From contig NZ_ATYW01000003.1 in assembly GCF_000427885.1 (NCBI RefSeq), positions 244,159 to 308,158 on the forward strand: 64,000 nt of DNA, given 5' to 3'. The first letter of the stretch is position 1. The number at the start of each line of letters is the position of its first letter. Shown one piece after another: positions 8,518 through 21,370 of the stretch. This DNA is from Glycomyces tenuis DSM 44171 (GTDB taxonomy: Bacteria > Actinomycetota > Actinomycetes > Mycobacteriales > Micromonosporaceae). Below the pieces are notes generated by a model. It was not told where the DNA came from. It worked only from the letters and a program-made list of their open reading frames with translations, and ran no database searches. Made by a program: the position numbers and the translations under genes.

Positions 8518-8576
8518 TACGTCCAATCCCCGAGTAGCGTCCGCAACCTCGATGTCGGTGCGGTCGTTAGTCCTGC

Positions 8577-9230
8577 ATGACCATGACTTCGGAACGGACA
8601 CGGGCGGCGATGGACGAGGCATTCGGGGAGACGGCCGGAGAGCACAAGGGCCGCGTGAGCACGGGGCTGGTCCTGCTGCTCGGCGGGCTCGTCGGCCTGG
8701 CGGCCGCGTTCGACCTCACCTACGAGCGCATCGCCTCCCTCATCGACCCCGGCCACGTCATCTCGTGCGACTTCAACCCGGTCCTGTCGTGCGGCACCGT
8801 CATGGCCACCGACCAGGCCTCGGCGTTCGGCTTCCCGAACCCCGTCATCGGGCTCGTCGCCTTCCCGTTCGTCGTCTTCACGGGCGTGCTGCTGCTGTCG
8901 CGGGCCGAGCCGCCGCGCTGGATCATGCTCGTCTTCAACCTCGGCACGCTCGCCGGTCTCGCCTTCGTCGCCTGGCTGATCTTCCAGTCGGTGTACGAGA
9001 TCGGCGTGCTCTGCCCGTGGTGCATGGCCGTGTGGGCGGCGGTCCTGCCGATCTTCTGGTTCACGACCGTCTACAACCTCCGCAGCGGCGCCCTCCCGGT
9101 CGGGGAGGACTGGCGCGGCCCCGTCGACGAGCTGCTGCGCTACCACTGGATCGGGCTGGCGGTCCTGTACGGCGCCGTCGTGGCGGTCGTCGCCACCGGC
9201 TTCTGGGACTACTGGTCCACTCTCATCTGA
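8577..9230 (+). CDS. Vitamin K epoxide reductase (VKOR) family membrane protein
   Basis: A 217-residue integral membrane protein with four to five hydrophobic segments. The periplasmic loop cysteines are near residues 64 and 72 (ISCDFNPVLSCG). The active-site CPWC is at about 146-149 (LCPWCMAVW). Bacterial VKOR homologues reoxidise DsbA-like proteins using quinones and so drive disulfide formation in exported proteins. That suits an organism secreting cysteine-rich proteins such as the cellulase and protease in this window. No DsbA partner is adjacent. ATG 8577 is used; a second ATG lies two codons downstream. The stop overlaps the convergent next gene by 8 bp. Confidence 0.9.
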   Translation: MTMTSERTRAAMDEAFGETAGEHKGRVSTGLVLLLGGLVGLAAAFDLTYERIASLIDPGHVISCDFNPVLSCGTVMATDQASAFGFPNPVIGLVAFPFVVFTGVLLLSRAEPPRWIMLVFNLGTLAGLAFVAWLIFQSVYEIGVLCPWCMAVWAAVLPIFWFTTVYNLRSGALPVGEDWRGPVDELLRYHWIGLAVLYGAVVAVVATGFWDYWSTLI

Positions 9231-10764
9231 GCGTCTCGCCGTTGACCGGCACCTCGAGCACCTCGGGCCAGCTGCGCCGGATCAGCTCCAGGAACACCGT
9301 CCCGGCGATCCGGTCCTTCAGCGGCGCCGAGAGCAGCAGCCGGTAGACGAGCCTGGAGTTGACCAGGATGAACGTGTCGAAGGCGATGTCGCTCTCGCTC
9401 AGGTGGGCGTTGAGCCACATCCCCGAGCGGTGCTCCCAGTAGAACAGGTCGCTCGGGTCGTACAGCCGCTGCGCACGGTCGAAACCGGTCGCGTCCACGT
9501 ACTCGGCGAACGCCGCCCGCAGCTCGGGGCTCTGCGAGCGCCCCTTGGTCAGCAGCCCCACCATGTGGGCGGGCTTGAGCGTCCGCGGCTGCTCGCGCTT
9601 GGACCGGTAGTAGGCCCGGCCGATCTCGTACAGGTTCGAGCGCAGGTGCAGGCCCCGCTCGGGGGTGTGGGCGCGGTGCGCCTCGGACAGGCCGGGGTGG
9701 CTGCGCCGCGGCGAGTTGCGCTCCATGACCGAGCGCAGCGGCTCGGCGGGTGTGCGGCGCTCGACCTCGATGCGGTGGTGCTCCAGCCCGAGCCGCCCGG
9801 CCAGCTCGGCGGCGACCGCCACGTCGTGCTGGACGCCGCGCCTGGTCGGGCCGCCCGAGCCGACCGTGTCGTACGTGAAATAGCTGAGCTTCTCGGTGAA
9901 CGGCCTGGTGAGCGCGAGGGTGGTGCGGCTGTCGAGCCCGGCGGTGAGCGAGACCTCCAGCCGTTCGGTCTCGGTCAGCGCGGCCAGCTGGCCCTGGAGC
10001 AGCGGCAGCACCGCGTCGACCACCTCGCCGGCGGTGCGCCGCTCCCGGGCCCGGCGCGGGAAGCAGCGCCGCACCCGGCCCCCCACGAGGTCGAGCTCGG
10101 TGTTCGGCGTCAGCATGACCACGTCCGCGAAGGTCGTCGCCCGGCCGGGCAGGGCGTACGCGCCCTCGGCGGCGCGCAGCAGCTCCGGGTCGGGGAAGGC
10201 CGAAGGGCCCGCGCCGGTGTGCTCGGCGACGAGTCCGGCATGGGACGCGACGGCCGGTTCGGGCGCGCCGTCCCGGTAGAACACCGCGCGCATCCCGGCC
10301 GCGTCGGTCTGGACGAACGCCGAGTGCTCGTCGCCGTCGAAGACGGCGTAGCGGCCCGAGAGCGCGTCGAGGCGCTCGAGCAGCGCCTCGCGTCCGCCGC
10401 CCGCGCGGGCGCGCAGCAGCGTCGCGGCGATCGCGGCGGTGTCGCCTGAGAAGCCGTCGAGGTCGATCGCCCTCCCGAGGACGGCCGCCCACGCCGACCC
10501 GGCGCGGGCCACGGCCAGCGGCGTGCGCGGATCCCACGACAGCCACCGCCCGCCGAGCCGCTCCCGGCGCCAGTGGGGGAGCGGCGGCCGGTGCGCCTCG
10601 GCGGTGAGCAGGAAGCCTCGCGCCCACAGCAGCTCGGAGCAGTCCTCGGCCCCGGGGATGTCGCCTTCGCGGGCCGCGGGCGCCGACCAGGTCTCGACGT
10701 CGAGCGGCGCGGCGGGTTCGGCTCGGACCCAGGAGCGCAGACGGTCACGCACGCTGCGGGACAT
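9223..10764 (-). CDS. Asparagine-synthetase-like amidotransferase/ligase
   Basis: A 513-residue protein whose C-terminal half has the PP-loop ATP-pyrophosphatase signature of asparagine synthetases, in the altered form SLTAGLDSRTTLAL instead of SGGLDS. The N-terminal half resembles the Ntn fold but has no catalytic Cys at position 2, so it should not hydrolyse glutamine. Such proteins often form amide bonds or lactams in special metabolism rather than asparagine. ATG 10764 follows GAAAGG. It is 75 bp downstream of, and co-directional with, the SAT/APS-kinase gene, so the two are likely one operon. The substrate is unknown. Confidence 0.75.
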   Translation of the reverse strand: MSRSVRDRLRSWVRAEPAAPLDVETWSAPAAREGDIPGAEDCSELLWARGFLLTAEAHRPPLPHWRRERLGGRWLSWDPRTPLAVARAGSAWAAVLGRAIDLDGFSGDTAAIAATLLRARAGGGREALLERLDALSGRYAVFDGDEHSAFVQTDAAGMRAVFYRDGAPEPAVASHAGLVAEHTGAGPSAFPDPELLRAAEGAYALPGRATTFADVVMLTPNTELDLVGGRVRRCFPRRARERRTAGEVVDAVLPLLQGQLAALTETERLEVSLTAGLDSRTTLALTRPFTEKLSYFTYDTVGSGGPTRRGVQHDVAVAAELAGRLGLEHHRIEVERRTPAEPLRSVMERNSPRRSHPGLSEAHRAHTPERGLHLRSNLYEIGRAYYRSKREQPRTLKPAHMVGLLTKGRSQSPELRAAFAEYVDATGFDRAQRLYDPSDLFYWEHRSGMWLNAHLSESDIAFDTFILVNSRLVYRLLLSAPLKDRIAGTVFLELIRRSWPEVLEVPVNGETLR

Positions 10765-10839
10765 CGTCGGCCTTTCGTTCGGCGGGCCGCGCGGGAGTGG
10801 CGGCGCTGCCCATCGTAGAGCGTCGGCGCCGCCGGGGCG

Positions 10840-12384
10840 TCAGGCGATCTTGAGCCCGATCGGCTCCAGCCAGCCGCCGTCGGAGAGGAACTCGATGACC
10901 TGCTCCACGGCCTCGCCGACGGTGATGTCGCTGGTGTCGATCGTCAGCTCGGCGTTCGGCGGCTCCTCGTACGGGTCGGAGACCCCCGTGAACTCGGGGA
11001 TCTGCCCGGCCCGGGCCCTGGCGTACAGGCCCTTGCGGTCCCGCGCCTCGCACACCTCCAGCGGCGTGTTGACGTGGACGAGCACGAAATCCGCCCCCGC
11101 GGCCTCGGCCATGCGCCTGGCCTCGGCCCGGTCGACCTCGTAGGGCGCGATCGGCGCGGCCATCCCGATGCCGCCGTGGCGGGCCACCTCGGAGGCGACG
11201 TAGCCGATGCGGCGGATGTTCATCGAGCGGTCCATGCGCGAGAAGCCGAGACCCGCCGAGAGCACGCGGCGCACCACGTCGCCGTCGAACAGCGACACGG
11301 TGCGCGTGCCCTCCTCCAAGAGCGCCTCGTAGACCCCGCGCGAGATCGTCGACTTGCCCGAGCCCGACAGCCCGGTGAAGAACAGCACCAGGCCCCGCTG
11401 GCGCCGCGGCGGGCGGGCCTTGCGCAGCTCGGCGGCGACGGACGGCGGCGTGTGCCACTCCGGCAGCCCGAAGCCGCGGTCGAGCATGTCGGCGACCTCG
11501 GCGTCGCTCATCGCCGCGCGCCGGAACGGCGGCTCGATGTCCTCGATGGGCCGCCACTGGCCGTCGCGCGTGTCGTAGGCCAGCTCGCGGGGCACCATCG
11601 CCCGGACGCCGTCGCCGCCGCCGAGCCCGTCGGGGCCGGTCATGATGTGCGTGGCCCCGTAGGCGGCGGCGACCTTCGCGGTCAGCAGGCCGTCGCGCAG
11701 CCGGTCGCCGCGCTTGGACAGCGGCACGGTCAGCACCGTCGCCGTCGGCAGCCGGTCCTTCGCGGCCAGGACGCTGCGCACCAGCGCCGCCGTGGGCAGC
11801 CGCAGCGCCGCGCCGCCGTTGATCTCGTCGCCGGTGGGGATCATGACCAGGACGTGCGCGGCGAGGTTGTGGGCGGCGCGGACCAACTGGGCGAGCTGCG
11901 GGCGGTGCAGCGGCCGGTCGGCGACCAGCGCCAGCACCCGGTCCTTGGTGTAGGTGGTCTTCGCCTGCTCGGGGGTGGCGCGCAGGCCGATGAACACGCC
12001 GTGGGCGGCGTCGGCGATGCGCCGCACCGGCCCGCCGACGCGGACGATGTCGGGTCCGAGCGGGTCGAGCGAGTGGCACTCGACGGCCGCCACCGGCGCC
12101 CCCTCGGGGTCGGTGATGCGCAGCACGCGGCGCTTGGGGTCGGGGTTGTCGAGCTTCTCGGCGGTCTCGACGGGCACGTCGAGCGTCACCGGCACCGGCC
12201 AGGCACGGCCGTCGAGCAGTGTGCCGGTCCTGGCGACGTGGCGGGCCTCGGCCTCGGCCATGAAGCCGCGCAGCGGAGCGTAGGCGCCGTACAGCAGCAG
12301 TTCGAGGTCGGCCAGCTCGTGGGGCAGCGGGGTGTGGCTCGGCGCCTCGGCGAGGACCTCGTCGGGCAGTACCCAGTCAGACAT
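10840..12384 (-). CDS. Sulfate adenylyltransferase-like/adenylylsulfate kinase fusion
   Basis: A 514-residue protein. The C-terminal part (about 335-510) is a complete APS kinase: P-loop FTGLSGSGKST, FDGDVVRR, then GLYARARAGQIPEFTGVSDPYE. It phosphorylates APS to PAPS. The N-terminal part (about 1-330) has the ATP-sulfurylase architecture (MPTGDEI-like region, GPDGLGGGDG), but I do not see the canonical QxRNPxHxxH or HPxxG motifs, so sulfurylase activity is doubtful. The start is ATG 12384; a longer frame upstream lacks support. It leads a probable operon with the asparagine-synthetase-like gene. Sulfation of a metabolite or polymer is a possible joint role (inference). Confidence 0.8.
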   Translation of the reverse strand: MSDWVLPDEVLAEAPSHTPLPHELADLELLLYGAYAPLRGFMAEAEARHVARTGTLLDGRAWPVPVTLDVPVETAEKLDNPDPKRRVLRITDPEGAPVAAVECHSLDPLGPDIVRVGGPVRRIADAAHGVFIGLRATPEQAKTTYTKDRVLALVADRPLHRPQLAQLVRAAHNLAAHVLVMIPTGDEINGGAALRLPTAALVRSVLAAKDRLPTATVLTVPLSKRGDRLRDGLLTAKVAAAYGATHIMTGPDGLGGGDGVRAMVPRELAYDTRDGQWRPIEDIEPPFRRAAMSDAEVADMLDRGFGLPEWHTPPSVAAELRKARPPRRQRGLVLFFTGLSGSGKSTISRGVYEALLEEGTRTVSLFDGDVVRRVLSAGLGFSRMDRSMNIRRIGYVASEVARHGGIGMAAPIAPYEVDRAEARRMAEAAGADFVLVHVNTPLEVCEARDRKGLYARARAGQIPEFTGVSDPYEEPPNAELTIDTSDITVGEAVEQVIEFLSDGGWLEPIGLKIA

Positions 12385-12789
12385 CGTTGGTCGCGATCCC
12401 TTCGCAGTGCTCGGGCGGCTGTGCGGCGTCGGTTCGGTGGTGGCACCAGGGTATTCCACCGCCGCGCCGGGCGCCTCACCCGCTGTGCGGGAGTGGGGAC
12501 GGTCGCCGAGTGCGGCGGTTCACGTCCGCCCATCGGTCGGTGTGAATGTTCTGGATCACAGGAGTCCGCCGTCCGCGGCGGGGATCAGGCAATTGCTTTC
12601 CAGGCGTCTCACCCTGAAGAACGAGACTTTCGAAGCGAAGGCCGGTAAGTTACGCTGGCAGCGCTCTCTGAGCAGAGTAGTGCAGCAGTGACCGCGGACA
12701 CCGGCGTCGGCGCGAGCGGCCCTCAGGGGCTCATGGCGAAGCTTGCGGGCCGCCATCTGGTTCAGCCCAAACCACCACTGGAGAACTCC
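12385..12789. other. 405-bp intergenic region between divergent SAT/APSK and ppc genes
   Basis: No credible gene is seen. A GTG-initiated in-frame extension of ppc (from 12688) is possible but lacks ppc family similarity. TTCAC and GTGTGAA around 12520-12545 form a loose inverted pair. TAAGTT near 12645 could be a -10 for ppc. No recognised riboswitch was found. Confidence 0.4.
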
Positions 12790-15546
12790 ATGGACTACTA
12801 CGACACCTCCGGAGAAGTCGACGACAAACAGCTCCGCCGGGACATCCGCCGCCTCGGCAACCTCCTCGGCCAGACGCTGGTCCGACAGGAGGGGCCCCAG
12901 CTGCTCGAACTCGTCGAGGAGGTGCGCGGGCTGGTCCGCGACAAGCCCGAGGCCGTCGCCGCCCGCCTCGCGAAGCTCGACGTGACCGAAGAGGTCGATC
13001 TCGCGCGCGCCTTCGCCACATATTTCCACCTCGCGAACATCACCGAGCAGGTCCACCGCGCCCGGGACATGCGCCGCGGCCGCGCCGAGCACGGCGGCTG
13101 GCTCGCCCGGGCCCGCGCCGACATCACCGCCGAGGACATCCCCGCCGACCGGATCGCCGCCGCGGCCGACCGCCTCGAAGTCCGCCCCGTCTTCACCGCC
13201 CACCCCACCGAGGCCGCCCGCCGCTCCATCCTCGTCAAGCTGCGGGGCATCGCCGACCTGCTCGACGCCGAGACCGCCGAGCGCGCCGTCCTCGGCTCGG
13301 CCGACGTCGACGACGTCAACTCCCGCCTCGCCGAGATCATCGACATGCTGTGGCAGACCGACGAGCTGCGCGTCGAGAAGCCCGAGCCCACCGACGAGGC
13401 CCGCAACGCGATCTACTACCTCACCGACCTGTACCGCGACGCCGCCGCCCGCGTCCTGACCGACCTCAACGCCACCCTCACCGACCTCGGCGGCTCGCCG
13501 CGCCCCGGCAGCGCCCCGCTCCGCTTCGGCACCTGGATCGGCGGCGACCGGGACGGCAACCCCTTCGTCACCCCCGAGGTCACCAAGCAGGTCCTGCTCA
13601 TGCAGCACGAGCACGGCATCGCCGCCGCGGAAGGGGCCGTCGCCGAGCTCATCAACGAGCTGTCGGTCTCCCAGGCCGTGCGCCCGGCCTCCCAGGACCT
13701 CGTCGACTCGGTCGCGGCCGACCTCGACCGGCTCGACAACATCCCCGCCCGCTACCGGCGCATCCACGCCGAGGAGCCCTACCGGCTCAAGGCCCGCGCC
13801 ATCGAGGCGAAGCTGGCGAACACCCGCACCCGCCACGCCGAGGGCCTGCCGCACCGGCCGGGCATCGACTACGCCGACGGGCGCGAGCTGCTCGCCGACC
13901 TCCAGATCATGCGCGACTCCCTGGCGCGCCACCGCGGCCAGCTCGCCGCCAAGGGCGTGCTCGACCGCGTCATCCGCACCGTCGCCGCCTTCGGCCTCCA
14001 ACTGGCCACCATGGACGTCCGTGAGCACTCCGAGGCCCACCACGCGGTCCTCGCGGAGCTGTACGACACCTCCGGGGAGCTCGACAAGCCCTACGCCGAG
14101 CTGAGCGCCGCCGAGCGCGACGAGCTGCTCTCGCGCGAGCTCGCGGGCCACCGCCCGCTCGCTCCGGCCGACGTCGAGCTCTCCGAGCCGGGCCGCAAGA
14201 CCTTCGGCGTCTTCCACGCCATCAAGGACACCCAGCGGCAGTTCGGCAAGTCCATCGTGGAGTCCTACATCATCTCGATGACCCACGATCCGGCCGACGT
14301 CCTCGCCCCGGCGATCCTCGCCCGCGACGCCGGCCTGGTCGACGTGGCGCGCGGCAGGGCCGACATCGGCTTCGTGCCCCTCCTCGAGGAGGTGGCCGAG
14401 CTCGCGGGGGCCGGCGACCTCATCGACGGGCTGCTGAGCAAGCCCGCCTACCGGGCGATCGTGGCCGCGCGCGGCGACGTCCAAGAGGTCATGCTCGGCT
14501 ACTCCGACTCCAACAAGGACGCGGGCATCACCGCCAGCCAGTGGTCCATCCAGGCCGCCCAGCGCCAGCTGCGGGACGTCGCCGCCAAGCACGGCGTGCG
14601 CCTGCGCCTGTTCCACGGCCGCGGCGGCACCATCGGCCGCGGCGGCGGCCCCACCCACGAGGCGATCCTCGCCCAGCCCTCGGGCACGCTCGACGGCGCC
14701 ATCAAGATCACCGAGCAGGGCGAGGTCCTCTCCGACAAGTACACGCTCCCGGCGCTGGCCCGCGAGAACCTCGAGCTGACCGTGGCCGCCTCGCTGAAGG
14801 CGACGCTGCTGCACACCGAGCCCAGGCACCAGCCTGACGTGCTGGACCGCTGGTTCGGCGTCATGGACCAGACCTCCGAGGCCGCCAAGGCCGCCTACCG
14901 CTCGCTGACGAGCATGCGGGGCCTGTCGGACTACTTCTGGGCCGTCAGCCCCACCGAGCTGCTCGGCGCGCTCAACATCGGCTCGCGGCCGTCCAAGCGC
15001 CCCAACACGAGCGCGGGCCTGGAGGGCCTGCGGGCGATCCCGTGGGTGTTCGGCTGGACGCAGTCGCGGCAGATCGTGCCCGGCTGGTTCGGCGTCGGCT
15101 CGGGCCTGGCCGCCGCCCGCGAGGCGGGCCTGGGCGAGGAGATCGCCGAGATGCACGGCAAGTGGCACTTCTTCTCCAACTTCATCTCCAATGTGGAGAT
15201 GACCTTGGCGAAGACGGACCTCGACATCGCCTCGCAGTACGTCGCGACGCTCGTCCCCGAACCGCTGCAAGGGATCTTCGAGGCGATCAAGGACGAGCAC
15301 GCGCGCACCGTCGCCGAGATCCTCGCGCTCACCGGCGAGGACCGCCTGCTGGACGCCAACCCGCAGCTCGCGCGCACCCTGGAGGTCCGCGACCGCTACC
15401 TGGCGCCGCTGCACCACCTCCAGATCTCGCTGCTCAAGCGCTACCGTGCCGACGGCGGCGCCGAGGACGGCGTGGACCCGCAGCTCAAGCGGGCCCTGCT
15501 CATCACCGTCAACGGCATCGCCGCCGGCCTGCGCAACACCGGCTGA
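12790..15546 (+). CDS. ppc: Phosphoenolpyruvate carboxylase
   Basis: A 918-residue anaplerotic enzyme that carboxylates PEP to oxaloacetate. All signature motifs are present: FTAHPTEA near residue 135, GGDRDGNP near 252, GYSDSNKDAG near 570, FHGRGGTIGRGGGP near 608 and VFGWTQSR near 753. It ends in the conserved NTG carboxy-terminus. ATG 12790 is chosen because GGAG lies 6 nt upstream; an in-frame GTG at 12688 would add 34 non-conserved residues. The length is normal. The stop is one base from the convergent arylamine N-acetyltransferase gene. Confidence 0.97.
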   Translation: MDYYDTSGEVDDKQLRRDIRRLGNLLGQTLVRQEGPQLLELVEEVRGLVRDKPEAVAARLAKLDVTEEVDLARAFATYFHLANITEQVHRARDMRRGRAEHGGWLARARADITAEDIPADRIAAAADRLEVRPVFTAHPTEAARRSILVKLRGIADLLDAETAERAVLGSADVDDVNSRLAEIIDMLWQTDELRVEKPEPTDEARNAIYYLTDLYRDAAARVLTDLNATLTDLGGSPRPGSAPLRFGTWIGGDRDGNPFVTPEVTKQVLLMQHEHGIAAAEGAVAELINELSVSQAVRPASQDLVDSVAADLDRLDNIPARYRRIHAEEPYRLKARAIEAKLANTRTRHAEGLPHRPGIDYADGRELLADLQIMRDSLARHRGQLAAKGVLDRVIRTVAAFGLQLATMDVREHSEAHHAVLAELYDTSGELDKPYAELSAAERDELLSRELAGHRPLAPADVELSEPGRKTFGVFHAIKDTQRQFGKSIVESYIISMTHDPADVLAPAILARDAGLVDVARGRADIGFVPLLEEVAELAGAGDLIDGLLSKPAYRAIVAARGDVQEVMLGYSDSNKDAGITASQWSIQAAQRQLRDVAAKHGVRLRLFHGRGGTIGRGGGPTHEAILAQPSGTLDGAIKITEQGEVLSDKYTLPALARENLELTVAASLKATLLHTEPRHQPDVLDRWFGVMDQTSEAAKAAYRSLTSMRGLSDYFWAVSPTELLGALNIGSRPSKRPNTSAGLEGLRAIPWVFGWTQSRQIVPGWFGVGSGLAAAREAGLGEEIAEMHGKWHFFSNFISNVEMTLAKTDLDIASQYVATLVPEPLQGIFEAIKDEHARTVAEILALTGEDRLLDANPQLARTLEVRDRYLAPLHHLQISLLKRYRADGGAEDGVDPQLKRALLITVNGIAAGLRNTG

Positions 15547-15547
15547 G

Positions 15548-16414
15548 TCACGGGAGCGACGGCTCGGCGTTCGAGGAGCGCCGGGCCTTCCAGCGCTGGT
15601 GCTGGGCGCGGGCCCGGTCCCACAGCGCCGCCAGCTCGCGCTCGGGCAGCGAGAGCCCGAACTCGGCGGCGAGGAGCTCGGCGAAGGCCTCGGCGTCGTC
15701 GAGCACCCGCGCCGACTTGCCTTCGGGCAGTTTGGGGTCGAACACCGTGACGGTGCGGGCGCGCAGCACGAGCACGTGGTCGGCGCGCGGCTGCTGCACC
15801 GACAGGGTGTTGACGAAACCGGACTCGGGGGAGGTCTCGAGCTCGGCGCACTTGGCGGCGAAGTCGCCCAGCTCGTGCTCGTCCAGTTCGAAGTCGAAGG
15901 AGAGGTTCTCCACTCTGGGGTCGACGGTGCACCGCCACAGCTCGCCGTCGATGTTCCACAGGCCGTAGTTGAACGGCCCGACGCGGTGGCTGCCCTGCTG
16001 GAACGGCAGCGGGTCGCGGAAGCCCACGCCGAGCCCGGCGTCGGCGATGTACCGCCCCTCCCGCAGCGTCACCAGCAGCGGGAGGTGGTTGAACCAGGCC
16101 TCGTCGCCGCGGTGCTCGTGCCCGACGCCGCCGCACAGGCGGCGCACCGTGAAGCCCATGGCCTCCAGCGCGAGCGCGAGCAGGCCGTTCTGCTCGAAGC
16201 AGAAGCCGCCCCTCCCGCCGAGCACCAGCTTGTCGAACAGGGACGCCTCGTCCAGGCCGATCGCCCGGCCGAGCTGGATGTCGATGTTCTCGTACGGGAA
16301 CGTGTCGATGTGGGCGCGGTGGATCCGGACCAGCGCGTCCGCCGTGGGCCGCTTCGGCCGTGCGAGCCCGATCCGCTCCAGGTAGGCGTCGAGCTGGGTG
16401 CTGCTGAACACCAT
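15548..16414 (-). CDS. nat: Arylamine N-acetyltransferase
   Basis: A 288-residue NAT-family enzyme transferring acetyl from acetyl-CoA to arylamines or hydrazines. The catalytic cysteine is in GGRGGFCFEQNG (about Cys72). The catalytic His lies in WFNHLPLLV and the Asp in YIADAGLG, completing the Cys-His-Asp triad. ATG 16414 is the first start. A TAGGGT hexamer (16418-16423) lies only 3 nt before it but exactly 6 nt before the second codon, a GTG at 16411, so the leaderless start may be codon 2. It is convergent with ppc at 1-bp spacing. Confidence 0.92.
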   Translation of the reverse strand: MVFSSTQLDAYLERIGLARPKRPTADALVRIHRAHIDTFPYENIDIQLGRAIGLDEASLFDKLVLGGRGGFCFEQNGLLALALEAMGFTVRRLCGGVGHEHRGDEAWFNHLPLLVTLREGRYIADAGLGVGFRDPLPFQQGSHRVGPFNYGLWNIDGELWRCTVDPRVENLSFDFELDEHELGDFAAKCAELETSPESGFVNTLSVQQPRADHVLVLRARTVTVFDPKLPEGKSARVLDDAEAFAELLAAEFGLSLPERELAALWDRARAQHQRWKARRSSNAEPSLP

Positions 16415-16549
16415 CCGACCCTATCGCGGGCATGTCGCATCATCGACATAGATTTGAAGTTCGCTCGCCGCCGCCACGAGACTCGTCGCGGCGGTGTGGC
16501 ATAGTCCCATCGTCCTCCCGGAACCGCCCCCTTGAAGGAGACCTCAACT

Positions 16550-17398
16550 ATGGTCATGGGCCCCACCCACGCCATGTCCGGCGCCGCCCTCTGGCTCGCC
16601 GGATCGGCCGTCGCCTCCGTGGCGTTCGGCGTCGACCAGTCCTCCGCCGAGCTCGTGGTCGGCACCATCGCCGTCTCGGGCGCCGCCCTCTACCCCGACA
16701 TCGACTGCGCCGGAAAGGTCACCGAGAACAAGGGCGGGTCCACAGTGGCGCGGTCCTTCGGCGTCGTGTCCCTGTTCGTCGCCGAGTGCGTCGAGCGCCT
16801 GTGCTACTGGTTCTACCTGCTCACCAAATCCAAAAAGGACAAGAAGCGCAAGAACGGGCACCGGACCTTCACCCATACCGCCCTCCACGCCGCGCTCGTC
16901 GGCACCGGCGTCGGCTTCCTGGCCGCCTCCTTCGGCAAACCGGCGGTCATCGCCGTCCTGTTCATACTCACCGGGCTCGCCGTCCGCGGGCTGCTGCCCG
17001 CGTCGGTGAACCGGATGGGCTGGGTCATCACCACCGCGGTCGCCCTGGCCGCCTCCTACGGCATGTACCACCTGCTGCCCGAGCACCGCTCCTATTGGAT
17101 CCTCGGCCTCGCCATGGGCATCGGCTGCTTCATCCACATCCTCGGCGACATGATCACCAAGATGGGCTCGCCCCTGTTCTTCCCCATCCCGATCAAGAAG
17201 CGCCGCTGGGCCGACCTCGGCCTGCCCAACAGCATCGCGCTGCGCGCCGGCGGCAAGGGCGAGAACCGGATCCTCCTGCCGATCCTCACCTTCATCGTCG
17301 TCCTCGGCATGTTCTACAACCTCCCCGAGGTCCAGGAGCTCATCTTCGACCAGCCCGTCACCGAGAGCGAGAACGTGGACGCCGACACCTCCCGATGA
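16550..17398 (+). CDS. YdjM/DUF457-type membrane-bound metal-dependent hydrolase
   Basis: A 282-residue multi-pass membrane protein. Features are GPTHAMSGA at the N-terminus, YPDIDC, GHRTFTHT and CFIHILGDMITKMGSPL, i.e. His/Asp clusters at the membrane face typical of the LexA-regulated YdjM family. ATG 16550 follows GAAGGAGACC, a good ribosome-binding site; a TTG 18 bp upstream is inside that site. About five hydrophobic segments are seen. A basic loop (KSKKDKKRKNGH) lies before the HRTFTHT motif. The true substrate is unknown. It is co-directional with mfd, 148 bp upstream. Confidence 0.8.
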   Translation: MVMGPTHAMSGAALWLAGSAVASVAFGVDQSSAELVVGTIAVSGAALYPDIDCAGKVTENKGGSTVARSFGVVSLFVAECVERLCYWFYLLTKSKKDKKRKNGHRTFTHTALHAALVGTGVGFLAASFGKPAVIAVLFILTGLAVRGLLPASVNRMGWVITTAVALAASYGMYHLLPEHRSYWILGLAMGIGCFIHILGDMITKMGSPLFFPIPIKKRRWADLGLPNSIALRAGGKGENRILLPILTFIVVLGMFYNLPEVQELIFDQPVTESENVDADTSR

Positions 17399-17546
17399 AG
17401 CTCGCGGGCCGCACGGCGGCAGCGAGGTAGACTCGACCGGTTGCCGGTTCCGGGCCCCGCGGGCGCCCGGGTCCGGTCCGTCAGCGTGCCCTGAACACCG
17501 GCTGCGATACCGGATGGGGCGTTCCCGAATGTCCGAAGGCAAGGTC

Positions 17547-21119
<3,573 letters not shown>

Positions 21120-21311
21120 CGGCCGCCGCCCGCTTCGCCGCAGCGGCGTTCGGTCGTCTTCGCGGCGCGCGCCTCGATGTGACGTAGGTCATGTGCAACG
21201 GTCCGCGACCGGCCGCCTCGCATCCTTCAGTCCACATAGCTCGGTCTACTGCGAAGGACGCGAAACGGGGACCGTGATCTTGCGGTCCTATTGCTATGGT
21301 CCACCACAAGA

Positions 21312-21346
21312 AGGTTGTACCGCTTGCCCTACAAGCGGTACAACCT
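21312..21346 (+). promoter_or_regulatory. Perfect 15-bp inverted repeat upstream of the protease gene
   Basis: AGGTTGTACCGCTTG (21312-21326), loop CCCTA, then its exact complement (21332-21346). It lies 24 bp before the protease start. With no T-tract and a position between gene and probable promoter, it is either a 5'-UTR stem-loop or a repressor operator. The 252-bp gap to mfd also holds TGAC-GTAG-GTCA (21180-21191) and no other gene. Confidence 0.65.
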
Positions 21347-21370
21347 GTCCGGATCCGAAATGGAGAGAGG

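Noticed and set aside
12556-15417. 953-codon open frame antisense to ppc
   Set aside because: ppc carries all PEPC motifs in the opposite direction; the antisense reading is low-complexity Gly/Val/Asp.
21312-21346. Stem-loop as Rho-independent terminator of mfd
   Set aside because: It lies about 190 bp after mfd, has no T-tract, and is adjacent to the protease start.
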